43,775 nucleotides of DNA from Thermoplasmatota archaeon (GCA_029258955.1 JAPDJT010000024.1:1-43775); one strand, 5' to 3'; shown: positions 14,494 through 23,165, counted from the first letter of the stretch. The notes: generated by a model from the sequence alone, not told the origin. Numbers and translations are program-made.

Positions 14494-15369
14494 TTAATTT
14501 TTCAATGCCAGCCCAACTATTTCGCTTATATGCTTATAGCCATTTTCCTTGAGCCATTCCTTTGTTTCTTTTTCTATCAATCTAAAAATCTTTTCTCCTC
14601 TGTAATAAATTGCTGTTCCTATTTGCACCGCTGTAGCGCCAGCCATCATATATTCTATAGCATCTCTTCCATATGTTATGCCTCCTACGCCAATAATTGG
14701 TAAATCAAAATTTTTTGCCAGTTCATATACACACCTTACACCAATTGGTTTTATTGCCTTGCCTGAATATCCTCCTACTTTATTGCCTAAAATTGGCATA
14801 GCAACGTCAATAGCAATAGCCATTGCTTTAACACTATTTATTGCAACAATTGCATCAGCTCCTCCTTCTATGGCTTTCTCTGCCCTCTTCAACAAATTTT
14901 CCATGCCAAGCTTAACAAAAACTGGTTTACCCAGCTGTTTCACTTCTTCAACCGTTTTCTTTATTTTTCTTGTTGAATATTCCATTCCAACTTTTTTTGC
15001 ATGGGGACAGCTTAAATTCAGTTCAAAAGCTTTTACAAATGGCATCATTTTTTCTGCAACATAATAAAATTCTTTTTCATCTTTCCCAAAAATGCTTCCA
15101 ATCAAATTTTCAATTTTTATTCCTCTTATTTCCTTAATATACTCTTCAACACCTGGATTTGCTAAACCAATTGCATTCAAAATACCGCATTCAACCTCAT
15201 GAAAAACAGGATTTTTGTACCCCTTTCTTTCTTCCTTTCCAATTGATTTTGTTACAACAGCTCCAGCATCTTTGAATTTTTCCATGCTTTCTTTAGTTAA
15301 ATCTAAAATGCCCGAAGCAAGCATAAAAGGATTTTTCATTTTTATATTTGCTAATTCAATTTCAAGCAT
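14494..15369 (-). CDS. pyrD: dihydroorotate dehydrogenase, class 1
   Basis: Oxidises dihydroorotate to orotate in pyrimidine synthesis, using FMN. The 291-residue TIM-barrel protein has MKNPFMLASGILDLTKE at the N-terminus, ELNLSCPHAKKVGMEY with the catalytic-base Cys, GGADAIVAINSVKAMAI, and the FMN phosphate-binding region IIGVGGITYGRDAIEYMMAGA. This is the class 1B form, which normally partners an iron-sulfur PyrK subunit; no pyrK is in the window. Its start is 8 bases from the nearest possible nop5 start, on the opposite strand. Confidence 0.95.
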   Translation of the reverse strand: MLEIELANIKMKNPFMLASGILDLTKESMEKFKDAGAVVTKSIGKEERKGYKNPVFHEVECGILNAIGLANPGVEEYIKEIRGIKIENLIGSIFGKDEKEFYYVAEKMMPFVKAFELNLSCPHAKKVGMEYSTRKIKKTVEEVKQLGKPVFVKLGMENLLKRAEKAIEGGADAIVAINSVKAMAIAIDVAMPILGNKVGGYSGKAIKPIGVRCVYELAKNFDLPIIGVGGITYGRDAIEYMMAGATAVQIGTAIYYRGEKIFRLIEKETKEWLKENGYKHISEIVGLALKN

Positions 15370-15398
15370 ATTTTTAAATGCAATCTATATTTAAATTA
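15370..15398. promoter_or_regulatory. compact divergent promoter, pyrD / nop5
   Basis: If nop5 starts at its second ATG (15399), this 29-base gap holds two TATA-like boxes. TTTTTAAA (15371-15378) is about 24 bases before the nop5 ATG. ATTTAAATATAG (minus strand, about 15385-15396) is about 22 bases before the pyrD ATG. Both transcripts would then be leaderless and the two promoters would overlap. Confidence 0.5.
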
Positions 15399-16349
15399 AT
15401 GCCATTCCTTAAAACAAAATGGTTTGGAGTTTTTGTCTATGACAAGGAAATAATAGATAAAAAGCTCTTTCCAAAAAATGCAGATGAAATTGCAAAAAGA
15501 CTTTATAAAATTCAAAAAGGAGAAGTATTAGAGGAAGAAGAAGCTTTTAAACATTATGATTTGATAGTAGATGAAAATAGGCTTAAAAGAATCGGAAAAG
15601 TGGGAAAAATAAAAGAATTAAAGGTAAAAGCAGAGGATTTTGGCTATAGCAAAGAATTGCTTTTAAAAGCTTGCATAAAACTTGCAACAAAAAAAATTGA
15701 GGAAGAGCAGAAAGAAAGAACAAAAAGGATTAGTGAAGCTGTTGATGCTTTAGATGATATAATAAAAATAACTAATATGGTGCTTGAAAGACTTAGAGAC
15801 TGGTATAGTTATTTTTCCTTTGAAGAGATTGAAGATGGTAAAGAATTGGCAGAAGAAATATTAAAAATGAAAATTGGCAACGGAGAGCTTGATAAACTCG
15901 AGGAAAAAAGCATAAAAAGCATGGCAAATCTCTTACTCCTCCTTTATAAAACAAGAGAGGAAATAGAGAAGTATATAAGAAAAGTAATGGAAGAAATGGC
16001 ACCAAATGTATGTAAAATAATTGGTTCCAATATTGGTGCTCGCCTCATTGCCTATGCTGGAGGAATAGAAAAGCTGGCAACAATGCCTGCGGGCACAATT
16101 CAGGTGTTGGGGGCAGAGAAAGCTTTATTTAAGCATATTAAGGATGGAACACCTCCACCAAAACATGGAGTTATATTCCAGCATGAAATGATAAATAAGG
16201 CGCCAAAAAACAAGAGGGGGAAAATTGCAAGATTACTTGCTACAAAACTTGCTATTGCTGCTAAAGCAGATGCATTCACTAAAAATTATATAGCAGATGA
16301 ATTAAAAAAAGAAATTGAAGAAAGATACAGAGAAATAATGAAAAGTTAG
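15399..16349 (+). CDS. nop5: Nop5 (Nop56/58), C/D box RNP core protein
   Basis: Scaffold of the archaeal C/D box sRNP that guides 2'-O-methylation of rRNA and tRNA; it bridges L7Ae-bound sRNA and fibrillarin. The N-terminal domain (about 1-110) is followed by a coiled-coil region rich in Glu and Lys, then the Nop domain with IGSNIGARLIAYAGGIEKLA, MPAGTIQVLGAEKALFKHI and PPPKHGVIFQHE. I start at 15399 (MPFLKTKWFGVFVYD), which matches the usual N-terminus; the ATG at 15378 would add seven residues. The fibrillarin gene, often adjacent, is absent. The gene overlaps the next stop codon by 4 bases. Confidence 0.94.
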   Translation: MPFLKTKWFGVFVYDKEIIDKKLFPKNADEIAKRLYKIQKGEVLEEEEAFKHYDLIVDENRLKRIGKVGKIKELKVKAEDFGYSKELLLKACIKLATKKIEEEQKERTKRISEAVDALDDIIKITNMVLERLRDWYSYFSFEEIEDGKELAEEILKMKIGNGELDKLEEKSIKSMANLLLLLYKTREEIEKYIRKVMEEMAPNVCKIIGSNIGARLIAYAGGIEKLATMPAGTIQVLGAEKALFKHIKDGTPPPKHGVIFQHEMINKAPKNKRGKIARLLATKLAIAAKADAFTKNYIADELKKEIEERYREIMKS

Positions 16350-18877
16350 AATTTTTTCCTAATATACAGGATTGCAACAGTTATAATGGCTATGATAAAA
16401 ACTGCTATAATTACCTGGCTAAGAGAAGCTTTATCTTCAGCAATTTTCTTCTCCTTTTCAATTGTTTGAGCATCTAAGCAGTAAATTTTCCCTCCTGCAG
16501 AAAAGAATGCTTTTCCATTTACTGCAGCAATATTTGAAAGAATAGGAGTAGTTATGTAATTATAGAGTCCTTCAATTTCATAAGATGGAGCATAGCTGAA
16601 AGCAACATTGCCATCAGATTTATTTACAGCATAAAATCTTCCATCAGTTGAAGCAACGAAAACATAATCTCCATATTTTTTAATATGGCTAATGGAAGCG
16701 TTGCAACTGAAAGTCCATTTTAAATTACCTTCTTTATCTAAACAATATACATTTCCATCATAGCCTCCAGCATATATGTATTCATCGAACTCTAAATCAA
16801 CAATACTCCAACCAGCTGTAAATTTCCATTTTAATTTCCCATCTTTACCTATGCAATATACATTTCCATCATAACTCGCTACATATATGTCTCTATCAAT
16901 ATAAACATCTGAAATTTCTGCCTTGCATTCAAATTTCCATTTTTCATCTAATGGATAAATTTCATTTTCATCTATAGCAAAGAGTTTTTTGTTATAAACA
17001 ACAAAACTTGCATTAGTGTTAGAAATTTTTTCTTTATTTGCATAGATTCCATCACTTACAATATAAATTTTATCTCCAATCTCAATATCTTTTCCTCCTT
17101 TCCATTTCCAAAGCATTTTTCCATCTGAGGAAAATGCATATGAAGCATTTTCTGTTATAACATAAAGCTCATTTTCTGCTTCCATATCAACAATATTTCC
17201 ATCTAAAACTTTGCTCCATGAAACGCTCCCATTTTCATCAAGTGCATAAAGATTGTTTCTAAATCCTGCATAAATTCTTTTTCCATCTGTAGCAAAATCT
17301 GCAAAATGATAGTTCATATCAGAGAATTCATACTCCCATAGCAATTTTGCTTCATTTCCTTTCCCCTTATTTCCAACTACATAATTTGGCTTAAAATCAT
17401 ATGGCACACCAACAATTTTTACCCACCCAGCAGGAGGAACATCTCTTACTCCTTTTAATTTATAAAGACTGCTTGTATTCCAAACATAAGTTGGATTTCC
17501 CCAGAAAGCCCACAAAGAATTATTGAATATCATTTTCTGGCAGGTAATTTTACAATCTGTTGTAAAATCTGTTATTGGAGGAGTTGTCATTATTTTTTTA
17601 ACAATATTTGCATCTATCCTGCCATAATATTTTTTGCCAAGCTCTTCAAATTTTATATCTCTTTCAGAAGGCGTATAGAACAAAGTGTAATATTGATAGC
17701 CAGTTGCATTTAAAAGCAAATGAGCTAACCTAAATATTGGAGCTTTTATTACCTCATATCCAAGAATATCTCTTCTTACCCTAAAATCAAATGGATTATT
17801 TGCACTCCATAAAAACCCATTTTTAGTTCTCACCAGATTATAATGATACAATCCGAATTCAAGCAAAGCAATCTCTTTTTCATTTGCATCTGCAATAAGC
17901 CATTGAGCATTCATTACTCCTGTATTTCCATTAAGCAAATAATACACAACATCATCAATACTCTCGCCATACTGAATAGCCATCCTAGCTCTTATTGCTA
18001 AAGGAATCCCTTTTAACTTATACCATCCCTGTATAAATGTTGTTTCTATCATTGCAATGCCAGCATCATTCTGCCAATAATCTTCATCACTCCATATATA
18101 GCCGGGGGAAGTGGCTATAATAAGGCGGTGTCCATTACTCGGCTCTATGTCCAAAATTACATTCCATCTTTGGGCAATATAATAGCTATACCACCATCCT
18201 CCGCACCAAACACTGTCAGATATAACAATACCTCCATCTTTTGTTGCATTGCCAACTGCAGCAAATCCATTGCAATGATGAATAGGATACATTGCGGAAG
18301 CTAGCTCTGTTTCTTTTCCTTTCAAGGAAGGAAATATTTCTGCCAATGAATTGAAAATGTCTTTTAATGGATGAAATCCCTTTTGGGGATTGGTTAAAAT
18401 ACTCATTAATTCATACATTTCATTAAGTGTTAGAATATCTTCATAGCTTATTGGCTTTCCATATATTTCTACCCCTCTTGCTTTAGCTCCATCTGCAATT
18501 CCTCTAATCTCCTCCTTATATTCCTCAGGATAATAAGGCCAGAATATTTTCATAGCCAAATTTTTACATTTCTCCCACCACATCTTGGAGAGTTCTTCAT
18601 ATTTTGTTGAATTTGTTTCTATTGGCAAATATTTCATAATTACGGGACAATTATGTATAATGTTGCTCCATCTGTAAATCATATCTGCAATTTCTGCATA
18701 AAGCAAATAACCATGCTGATAACCTCTTTCATATGGCTCGCCTTCAATATGCACATAAATCCATCCTTGGATATTATAACGACAGGCATTTCCATAAACA
18801 CTATTTCCCTCTATATCTATAACATAATTTAATGGTGAGATGAGAGGAATCAAAAGCAGGATTGTAAGGATTTTCAT
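16346..18877 (-). CDS. membrane-anchored Ntn-hydrolase (C45/phospholipase B-like) fused to PQQ-type beta-propeller
   Basis: An 843-residue exported protein. Residues 1-16 are a signal peptide (MKILTILLLIPLISPL). Residues of about 20-480 resemble the peptidase C45/phospholipase B-like Ntn-hydrolases: ERGYQHGYLLYAEIADMIYR, then HHCNGFAAVGNATKDGGIVI with candidate nucleophile Cys202 after a roughly 200-residue propeptide-like region, and later SANNPFDFR. Residues of about 510-800 hold at least five repeats of the DGNVYCLDKEGNLKWTF type, typical of PQQ/quinoprotein-like propellers. A C-terminal membrane helix (about 820-838) ends in RKKF. It probably cleaves an amide bond outside the cell; the substrate is unknown. 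Confidence 0.75.
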   Translation of the reverse strand: MKILTILLLIPLISPLNYVIDIEGNSVYGNACRYNIQGWIYVHIEGEPYERGYQHGYLLYAEIADMIYRWSNIIHNCPVIMKYLPIETNSTKYEELSKMWWEKCKNLAMKIFWPYYPEEYKEEIRGIADGAKARGVEIYGKPISYEDILTLNEMYELMSILTNPQKGFHPLKDIFNSLAEIFPSLKGKETELASAMYPIHHCNGFAAVGNATKDGGIVISDSVWCGGWWYSYYIAQRWNVILDIEPSNGHRLIIATSPGYIWSDEDYWQNDAGIAMIETTFIQGWYKLKGIPLAIRARMAIQYGESIDDVVYYLLNGNTGVMNAQWLIADANEKEIALLEFGLYHYNLVRTKNGFLWSANNPFDFRVRRDILGYEVIKAPIFRLAHLLLNATGYQYYTLFYTPSERDIKFEELGKKYYGRIDANIVKKIMTTPPITDFTTDCKITCQKMIFNNSLWAFWGNPTYVWNTSSLYKLKGVRDVPPAGWVKIVGVPYDFKPNYVVGNKGKGNEAKLLWEYEFSDMNYHFADFATDGKRIYAGFRNNLYALDENGSVSWSKVLDGNIVDMEAENELYVITENASYAFSSDGKMLWKWKGGKDIEIGDKIYIVSDGIYANKEKISNTNASFVVYNKKLFAIDENEIYPLDEKWKFECKAEISDVYIDRDIYVASYDGNVYCIGKDGKLKWKFTAGWSIVDLEFDEYIYAGGYDGNVYCLDKEGNLKWTFSCNASISHIKKYGDYVFVASTDGRFYAVNKSDGNVAFSYAPSYEIEGLYNYITTPILSNIAAVNGKAFFSAGGKIYCLDAQTIEKEKKIAEDKASLSQVIIAVFIIAIITVAILYIRKKF

Positions 18878-19025
18878 TATATTGCAATGCAGAAATGATT
18901 AAAAATTCTTTTTATTGTGACAGCTGAGAGTGCAACTAGAAATTGAAAAACTCTTTTATAGTTGTCATGACTTGAATGAATTGCCAAAATAGAAATATTT
19001 TTTATAAAATAAGGCATTTTAGGCA

Positions 19026-19247
19026 ATGAACTATCTGTTGCTATTGCTAACTGCATTGCTTGCCTTTACATGGGGCATGCTATTTGCTTTCTGGCTGATA
19101 TTTGCAAGAACTGCTCATAGGCTGGCAAGCTTGCTTTCCAGCATAACAGGCAAAGAAGTTAGTTTAGAAGAAGTGTATCAGACTCTAAAAAATATTATTG
19201 ATAAAGCGTATGAAGAAATGAAAAGGGAGAAAGATGAAAATTCATAA
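19026..19247 (+). CDS. small single-pass membrane protein
   Basis: A 73-residue protein with one N-terminal membrane helix (about residues 3-28, LLLLLTALLAFTWGMLFAFW) and a charged, helical C-terminus ending in KREKDENS. I do not recognise a family. A TATA-like TTTATAAAA (19001-19009) lies about 22 bases before the ATG, and there is no Shine-Dalgarno, so it is probably leaderless. It overlaps the following membrane-protein gene by 14 bases, suggesting joint expression. Confidence 0.65.
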   Translation: MNYLLLLLTALLAFTWGMLFAFWLIFARTAHRLASLLSSITGKEVSLEEVYQTLKNIIDKAYEEMKREKDENS

Positions 19248-19851
19248 ATTAATAAATGATGCTTATGAGCAAATCCACAAAATAAGGCATAATCTTGCCT
19301 ACTTATACAAATTTTTAATCCTCATAACACCTTTCTTAACCATCGCCTTCTATTTCGTTTTTGTATTTGATTATTTATCGTCTGAGCAGGATGCAAAATA
19401 TGGAGCATTAACGCTTGCTTATTTCTTTCCTCCAGCTGGAAAAGAATCTGTAATTCCATTAATGCTTTCTGATAAGATTGGTCCTCCTTTGCCAGCTTGG
19501 GTTGTGTGGAGCACCATTGTTATTATGGATGTTATATCTTCAGCTATCATAGCATATAATTGGTGGTTAGCAGAATTTATTATTACACATATTCCTTTGT
19601 TAGATAGAGGGTATAAAGCATTGCAAAATAAGGCAGAGAAATACAGGAAAAAGAAATTGCTTACGCTTAGCTTACTCCTTTTTATGATTATTCCTTTTCA
19701 AGGCACAGGAGGGATAAGCACAACAATTCTGGCGAGATTGCTTGGTGTAAGGGCTAAAAAAACAGTTATGATAGTATTTACAGGCTCTGCAATAACAACT
19801 ACTATATGGATTCTCTGGTGGCTTGGCTTTCTGAATTTTTTGTTTGGATAA
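19234..19851 (+). CDS. small multidrug export family membrane protein
   Basis: A 205-residue integral membrane protein with about four to five hydrophobic segments. The pattern FFPPAGKESVIPLMLSDKIGPP, then a charged loop after PLLDRGYKALQNKAEKYRKK, then MIIPFQGTGGISTTILARLLG corresponds to the family annotated as small multidrug export protein, where two re-entrant-like Pro/Gly-rich motifs (PGxE..IP and PLPGTG) repeat. Actual drug transport by this family is weakly supported. GGGAG precedes its ATG inside the upstream gene. Confidence 0.75.
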   Translation: MKIHKLINDAYEQIHKIRHNLAYLYKFLILITPFLTIAFYFVFVFDYLSSEQDAKYGALTLAYFFPPAGKESVIPLMLSDKIGPPLPAWVVWSTIVIMDVISSAIIAYNWWLAEFIITHIPLLDRGYKALQNKAEKYRKKKLLTLSLLLFMIIPFQGTGGISTTILARLLGVRAKKTVMIVFTGSAITTTIWILWWLGFLNFLFG

Positions 19852-19915
19852 TGGAAATAGTTGTTATGGCTATGCATAGGAATTACTATAGATAACACCT
19901 CTTCTTTATCTCCCA
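19850..19915 (-). repeat. palindromic intergenic element, partial copy M
   Basis: In reverse orientation this shows the core and inner arms of the family (GTTATCTATAGTAATTCC, then ATGCATAGCCATAACAAC) but lacks clear terminal repeats. It lies just before the sugar dehydrogenase gene. Confidence 0.45.
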
Positions 19916-19960
19916 TTGCTTTCCTCATTAATTATTTTAATGCAATATGCATATTTTCCC

Positions 19961-21202
19961 ATGGAAATTTGCGTAATAGGGGCTGGTTATGTAGGCTTAA
20001 CAACAGCAGTATGTTTTGCAGAAATGGGAAATAAAGTAAGGATAATTGACATAGATAAGGAGAAAATAGAGAAAATAAAGAAGGGAGTTCCTCCTATATA
20101 TGAGGAAGGATTAGAAGAAATGCTTAAAAGAAATATTGGTAGAATAAAAGCAACGCATGAGTATGAATTTGATGAAAAGATTATTTTCATTTGCGTTGGC
20201 ACTCCCTCATTGCCAGATGGAAAAATAGATTTAAAATATGTTATAAATGCTGTTGAAGAAGTTGCTAAAAAAATGCAAGATGATAGCTTAATAGTTATAA
20301 AAAGCACCGTTTTTCCTGGAACAACAGAAAAAATTTTGCTTCCTTTAGTTAAAAAATATGGAAAGAAATTCAGCATAGCAATGAATCCTGAGTTTCTACG
20401 GGAAGGACAAGCTATTTATGATTTCATGAATCCAGATAGAATTGTAATTGGCGTATTAGATGAAAAGGCGGAAAAAATTTTGAGAGAGTTATATAAGCCC
20501 ATAAAAGCTCCTTTACTTGTAATGAGCCCCACTGAGGCAGAAATGGTAAAATATGCAAGCAATTCTTTTTTAGCAACAAAAATATCATTTGCAAATGAAA
20601 TTGGAAACCTGTGTAAAATTTTGGGTATAGATGTATATAAAGTTATGGAAGGCGTTGCCAAAGACCATAGAATATCTCCTCATTTTTTAAATGCTGGTAT
20701 TGGCTTTGGTGGCTCTTGCTTCCCCAAGGATTTAAAAGCTTTATATGCTGGAGCTAAAGAGCTGGGATATGACATGAGGCTAATAAAAGCTGTTTTGGAT
20801 GTAAATGAGGAGCAACCATTGAGACTGGTAAAGCTACTGGAAAAACATATGAGTATAGAAGGCAAGATAATAGCAATCTTAGGCTTAGCTTTTAAGCCAA
20901 ATACAGATGATATAAGAGAAGCGAGGAGCATACCAATAATAAAAGAGTTGTTGAGGAGAAAAGCAATAATAAAAGCTTATGATCCAATGGCAATGGAAAA
21001 CATGAAAAAAATTTTTCCTGACATAATCTACTGCAAAAGCAAGGAAGAAGCTTTGAAAAATGCAGATGCATGCCTTATTTTGACAGAATGGAAAGAATTT
21101 GAAGAAATAGACTTTAGCAAAATGAGAAATAAATTAGTTATAGAAGGAAGGCGCATTTTAAAAACTAAAGAAGGGATTAAATATGATGCAATATGTTGGT
21201 AA
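19961..21202 (+). CDS. UDP-glucose/GDP-mannose 6-dehydrogenase family protein
   Basis: NAD-dependent oxidation of a nucleotide sugar to its uronic acid, for surface glycans or glycoprotein sugars. It has 413 residues from ATG 19961, giving MEICVIGAGYVGLTTAVCF, a Rossmann start matching the family; an upstream in-frame extension to 19916 has no family support. Other markers are FICVGTPSLPDG, STVFPGTTE, NPEFLREGQAIYDF, the active-site Cys253 in GGSCFPKD, and FKPNTDDIREARS in the C-terminal domain. UDP-glucose versus UDP-N-acetylmannosamine specificity cannot be told here. The gene ends 2 bases before tRNA-Arg. Confidence 0.92.
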   Translation: MEICVIGAGYVGLTTAVCFAEMGNKVRIIDIDKEKIEKIKKGVPPIYEEGLEEMLKRNIGRIKATHEYEFDEKIIFICVGTPSLPDGKIDLKYVINAVEEVAKKMQDDSLIVIKSTVFPGTTEKILLPLVKKYGKKFSIAMNPEFLREGQAIYDFMNPDRIVIGVLDEKAEKILRELYKPIKAPLLVMSPTEAEMVKYASNSFLATKISFANEIGNLCKILGIDVYKVMEGVAKDHRISPHFLNAGIGFGGSCFPKDLKALYAGAKELGYDMRLIKAVLDVNEEQPLRLVKLLEKHMSIEGKIIAILGLAFKPNTDDIREARSIPIIKELLRRKAIIKAYDPMAMENMKKIFPDIIYCKSKEEALKNADACLILTEWKEFEEIDFSKMRNKLVIEGRRILKTKEGIKYDAICW

Positions 21203-21204
21203 TA

Positions 21205-21277
21205 GGGCCCGTAGCCTAGCGGATAAGGCGGCAGCCTTCGGAGCTGCAGGTCGTGGGTTCAAATCCCACCGGGCCCG
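21205..21277 (+). tRNA. tRNA-Arg (TCG)
   Basis: Acceptor GGGCCCG/CGGGCCC, anticodon stem GCAGC/GCTGC around CTTCGGA (anticodon TCG), T stem GTGGG/CCCAC around TTCAAAT, discriminator G. There is no intron. It begins 2 bases after the stop codon of the sugar dehydrogenase, so its promoter lies in that gene or it is processed from a longer transcript. Confidence 0.96.
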
Positions 21278-21387
21278 TAAATGACTTTATCTTATTTTTG
21301 GAATGGGCAACTTTTGGGAATTTATTTATCATTGTTAATATTGCTAAATTAGCTTAAAGCTTATAAAAAGGAGATGCATTTTGCTCT

Positions 21388-21891
21388 ATGGATTTGGAAA
21401 TAGTGTTTCCATTACTTAAGGAAATAAAAAATAAAGAGCTTAAAGAAAAGGTAAAGAAATGTTATGAACTTGCTATGGAAAAGGGAAAGTGGGAAAATCT
21501 GGAAGAAATTCCTTTTACTCTGCTAATTGAAAATGCCTATTCATATGTTAAACATGTAAATAATGTTGCAAAAATGGCTTATGAAATAGGAAAAGCAAGA
21601 CAGGATGTTGATCTTGATGCTCTGATAGCTGGTGCATTATTGCATGATGTAGGAAAGCTTTTAGAATATGAAAAGAAAAATGGGAAAGTAGTCAAATCTA
21701 ATTTAGGCAAATATATAAGGCATCCCGTTATAGGGGGAATTCTTGCAAGCCAAGTTGGCTTAGATGATAAAATTTTGAATATAATTATTGCTCACTCCAA
21801 GGAAGGAGAACTTGTAGAAAGATGTAAAGAAGCGATAATAGTTCATCATTGCGATTTTATTGATTTTGAAATAGCGAGGGGAGGAAAATGA
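21388..21891 (+). CDS. HD-domain phosphohydrolase
   Basis: A 167-residue metal-dependent HD-superfamily protein. Metal ligands are visible as His56 (SYVKHVNNVAKMAYEIG), His86-Asp87 (GALLHDVGKLLEY), and later histidines in YIRHPVIGG, IIAHSKEGE and VHHCDFIDFE. HD proteins of this size hydrolyse phosphoester bonds in nucleotides, but the substrate here is unknown. It overlaps the next gene by 4 bases (ATGA), so the two are translationally coupled, which may point to a role linked to the CitD-CitE fusion. A TATA-like CTTATAAAAAGG lies about 25 bases before the ATG. Confidence 0.87.
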   Translation: MDLEIVFPLLKEIKNKELKEKVKKCYELAMEKGKWENLEEIPFTLLIENAYSYVKHVNNVAKMAYEIGKARQDVDLDALIAGALLHDVGKLLEYEKKNGKVVKSNLGKYIRHPVIGGILASQVGLDDKILNIIIAHSKEGELVERCKEAIIVHHCDFIDFEIARGGK

Positions 21892-23018
21892 AGGTAATGG
21901 AGGAAGGAGTTGCAGGTAGCTTAAATGAAAGAGATTGTTTAATTAAGGTAAAGCCAGGAGAAGGGAATGTAATAATAAAGAGCAAGACCCCCGGGATGTT
22001 TGATGAACATATAAAAGAAATTGTTCTTCAAAGAATGGAAGAAATAGGCATTGAAGCAGATGTTGAAATAGAGGAAAATGGAGCAATAGATTATGTTATT
22101 ATAGCAAGGCTTGAATCAGCAATTTCAAAAGCTACAAGAGGTGAAATTCCAGATAAGAAAGCAAGAAGAGGAAAAACAGGAAGGGATAGGCCAAGAAGAA
22201 GCAGGTTATATGTTCCAGGCAACAATCCAAGATTTATAAATAGTGTTGCTGTCTATGGTTGCGATTGCACCATCCTTGATTTGGAAGATTCTGTAGCTAT
22301 GGAACAAAAGCAGGATGCTCGCTATCTTGTCAAAAATGCATTGAAACAGATGGACTTTGGGAAAGCTGAGATATGGGTAAGAATAAATAAAGAGATGGCA
22401 AGAGAAGATATAAGCATTATTTCTTATGGTGCTCCACATGGCATTTGCATTCCAAAAGTGGAAAGCGAAGAGGACATAAGAGTTATAGAAAAAATCATGG
22501 AAGAAGTTAATTTAGATTGTCATTTAATGCCAATAATTGAAACAGCAAAAGGAGTTGCAAATGCAAGAAGCATTGCAAAGGCAAGCGATAAAATAGTTGC
22601 TTTAGCTTTTGGAGCTGAAGATTATACAAGAGATACAGGAGCAAAACGTGAATGGGAGGCTTTATATTATCCAAGAATGGAAATTTTACTTGCTGCTAAA
22701 GCAGAAGGGATACAAGCCTTAGATACAATTTATCCAAATATAGAAGATGAAGAAGGACTAAGAGAAGAGACAATGAGAATCATTAAGCTTGGATTTGATG
22801 GCAAAGGGGCAATTCATCCAGGCCAGATAGAAATAATACATGAATGCTTTATGCCAAGTGAAGAAGAAATAGAAGAGGCAAAGAAAATAATCGAAGCAAT
22901 AGAAGAAGCAAGAAAATCTGGAGAGGGAGTTGCAACATTAAATGGGAGGATGATTGATTTGCCTGTGGAAAAGAAAGCAAGAAGAATTATTAAACTTGCA
23001 GAGCTGTACAAAGCGTAA
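21888..23018 (+). CDS. CitD-like/CitE-like fusion (citrate lyase gamma and beta subunits)
   Basis: A 376-residue protein. Residues 1-88 match the citrate lyase acyl-carrier subunit CitD (VAGSLNERDCLIKV, then ENGAIDYVIIARLESAI, the counterpart of DKGALDCVIRAR). The serine that carries the prosthetic group in CitD (residue 14) is Glu14 here. Residues of about 104-376 are a CitE-like lyase: SRLYVPGNNPRF, the metal/CoA region LDLEDSV with Glu133 and Asp134, IETAKGVANARSIA, FGAEDYTRD and LGFDGKGAIHPGQI. CitE-type enzymes cleave citryl-CoA or related CoA thioesters. No alpha subunit (CitF) or CitC/CitX is nearby, so complete citrate lyase activity is doubtful; a CoA-dependent lyase is more likely. 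Confidence 0.85.
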   Translation: MKVMEEGVAGSLNERDCLIKVKPGEGNVIIKSKTPGMFDEHIKEIVLQRMEEIGIEADVEIEENGAIDYVIIARLESAISKATRGEIPDKKARRGKTGRDRPRRSRLYVPGNNPRFINSVAVYGCDCTILDLEDSVAMEQKQDARYLVKNALKQMDFGKAEIWVRINKEMAREDISIISYGAPHGICIPKVESEEDIRVIEKIMEEVNLDCHLMPIIETAKGVANARSIAKASDKIVALAFGAEDYTRDTGAKREWEALYYPRMEILLAAKAEGIQALDTIYPNIEDEEGLREETMRIIKLGFDGKGAIHPGQIEIIHECFMPSEEEIEEAKKIIEAIEEARKSGEGVATLNGRMIDLPVEKKARRIIKLAELYKA

Positions 23019-23165
23019 ATAAAACTCCAAATGAAAAGGATTGTTACTGCAATCTTTTAGCAATGATGCCAAGTTTTTCATTTAATAGTAAGTATCATTG
23101 GAAGAATTGCTGTAATGCCACTGCAGGAAAAATTTCCATAGCGGTATATTTTTTCATTAATTTGG
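23019..23165 (+). repeat. degenerate palindromic element, copy C
   Basis: It contains CCAAATGAAAAGGATTG and, inverted, TTTTTCATTTAATAG around a diverged core. The following 23100-23165 ends in TTTTTTCATTAATTTGG, which resembles the stretch after copy B (13400-13422). It fills most of the gap before the SDR gene, where I see no gene. Confidence 0.35.

Noticed and set aside
19916-19960. Longer start for the UDP-sugar dehydrogenase
   Set aside because: The Rossmann motif normally begins at the very N-terminus, as with ATG 19961.
21205-21277. tRNA-Arg as an integration site for a mobile element
   Set aside because: No duplicated 3' tRNA fragment and no integrase gene are visible downstream within the window.
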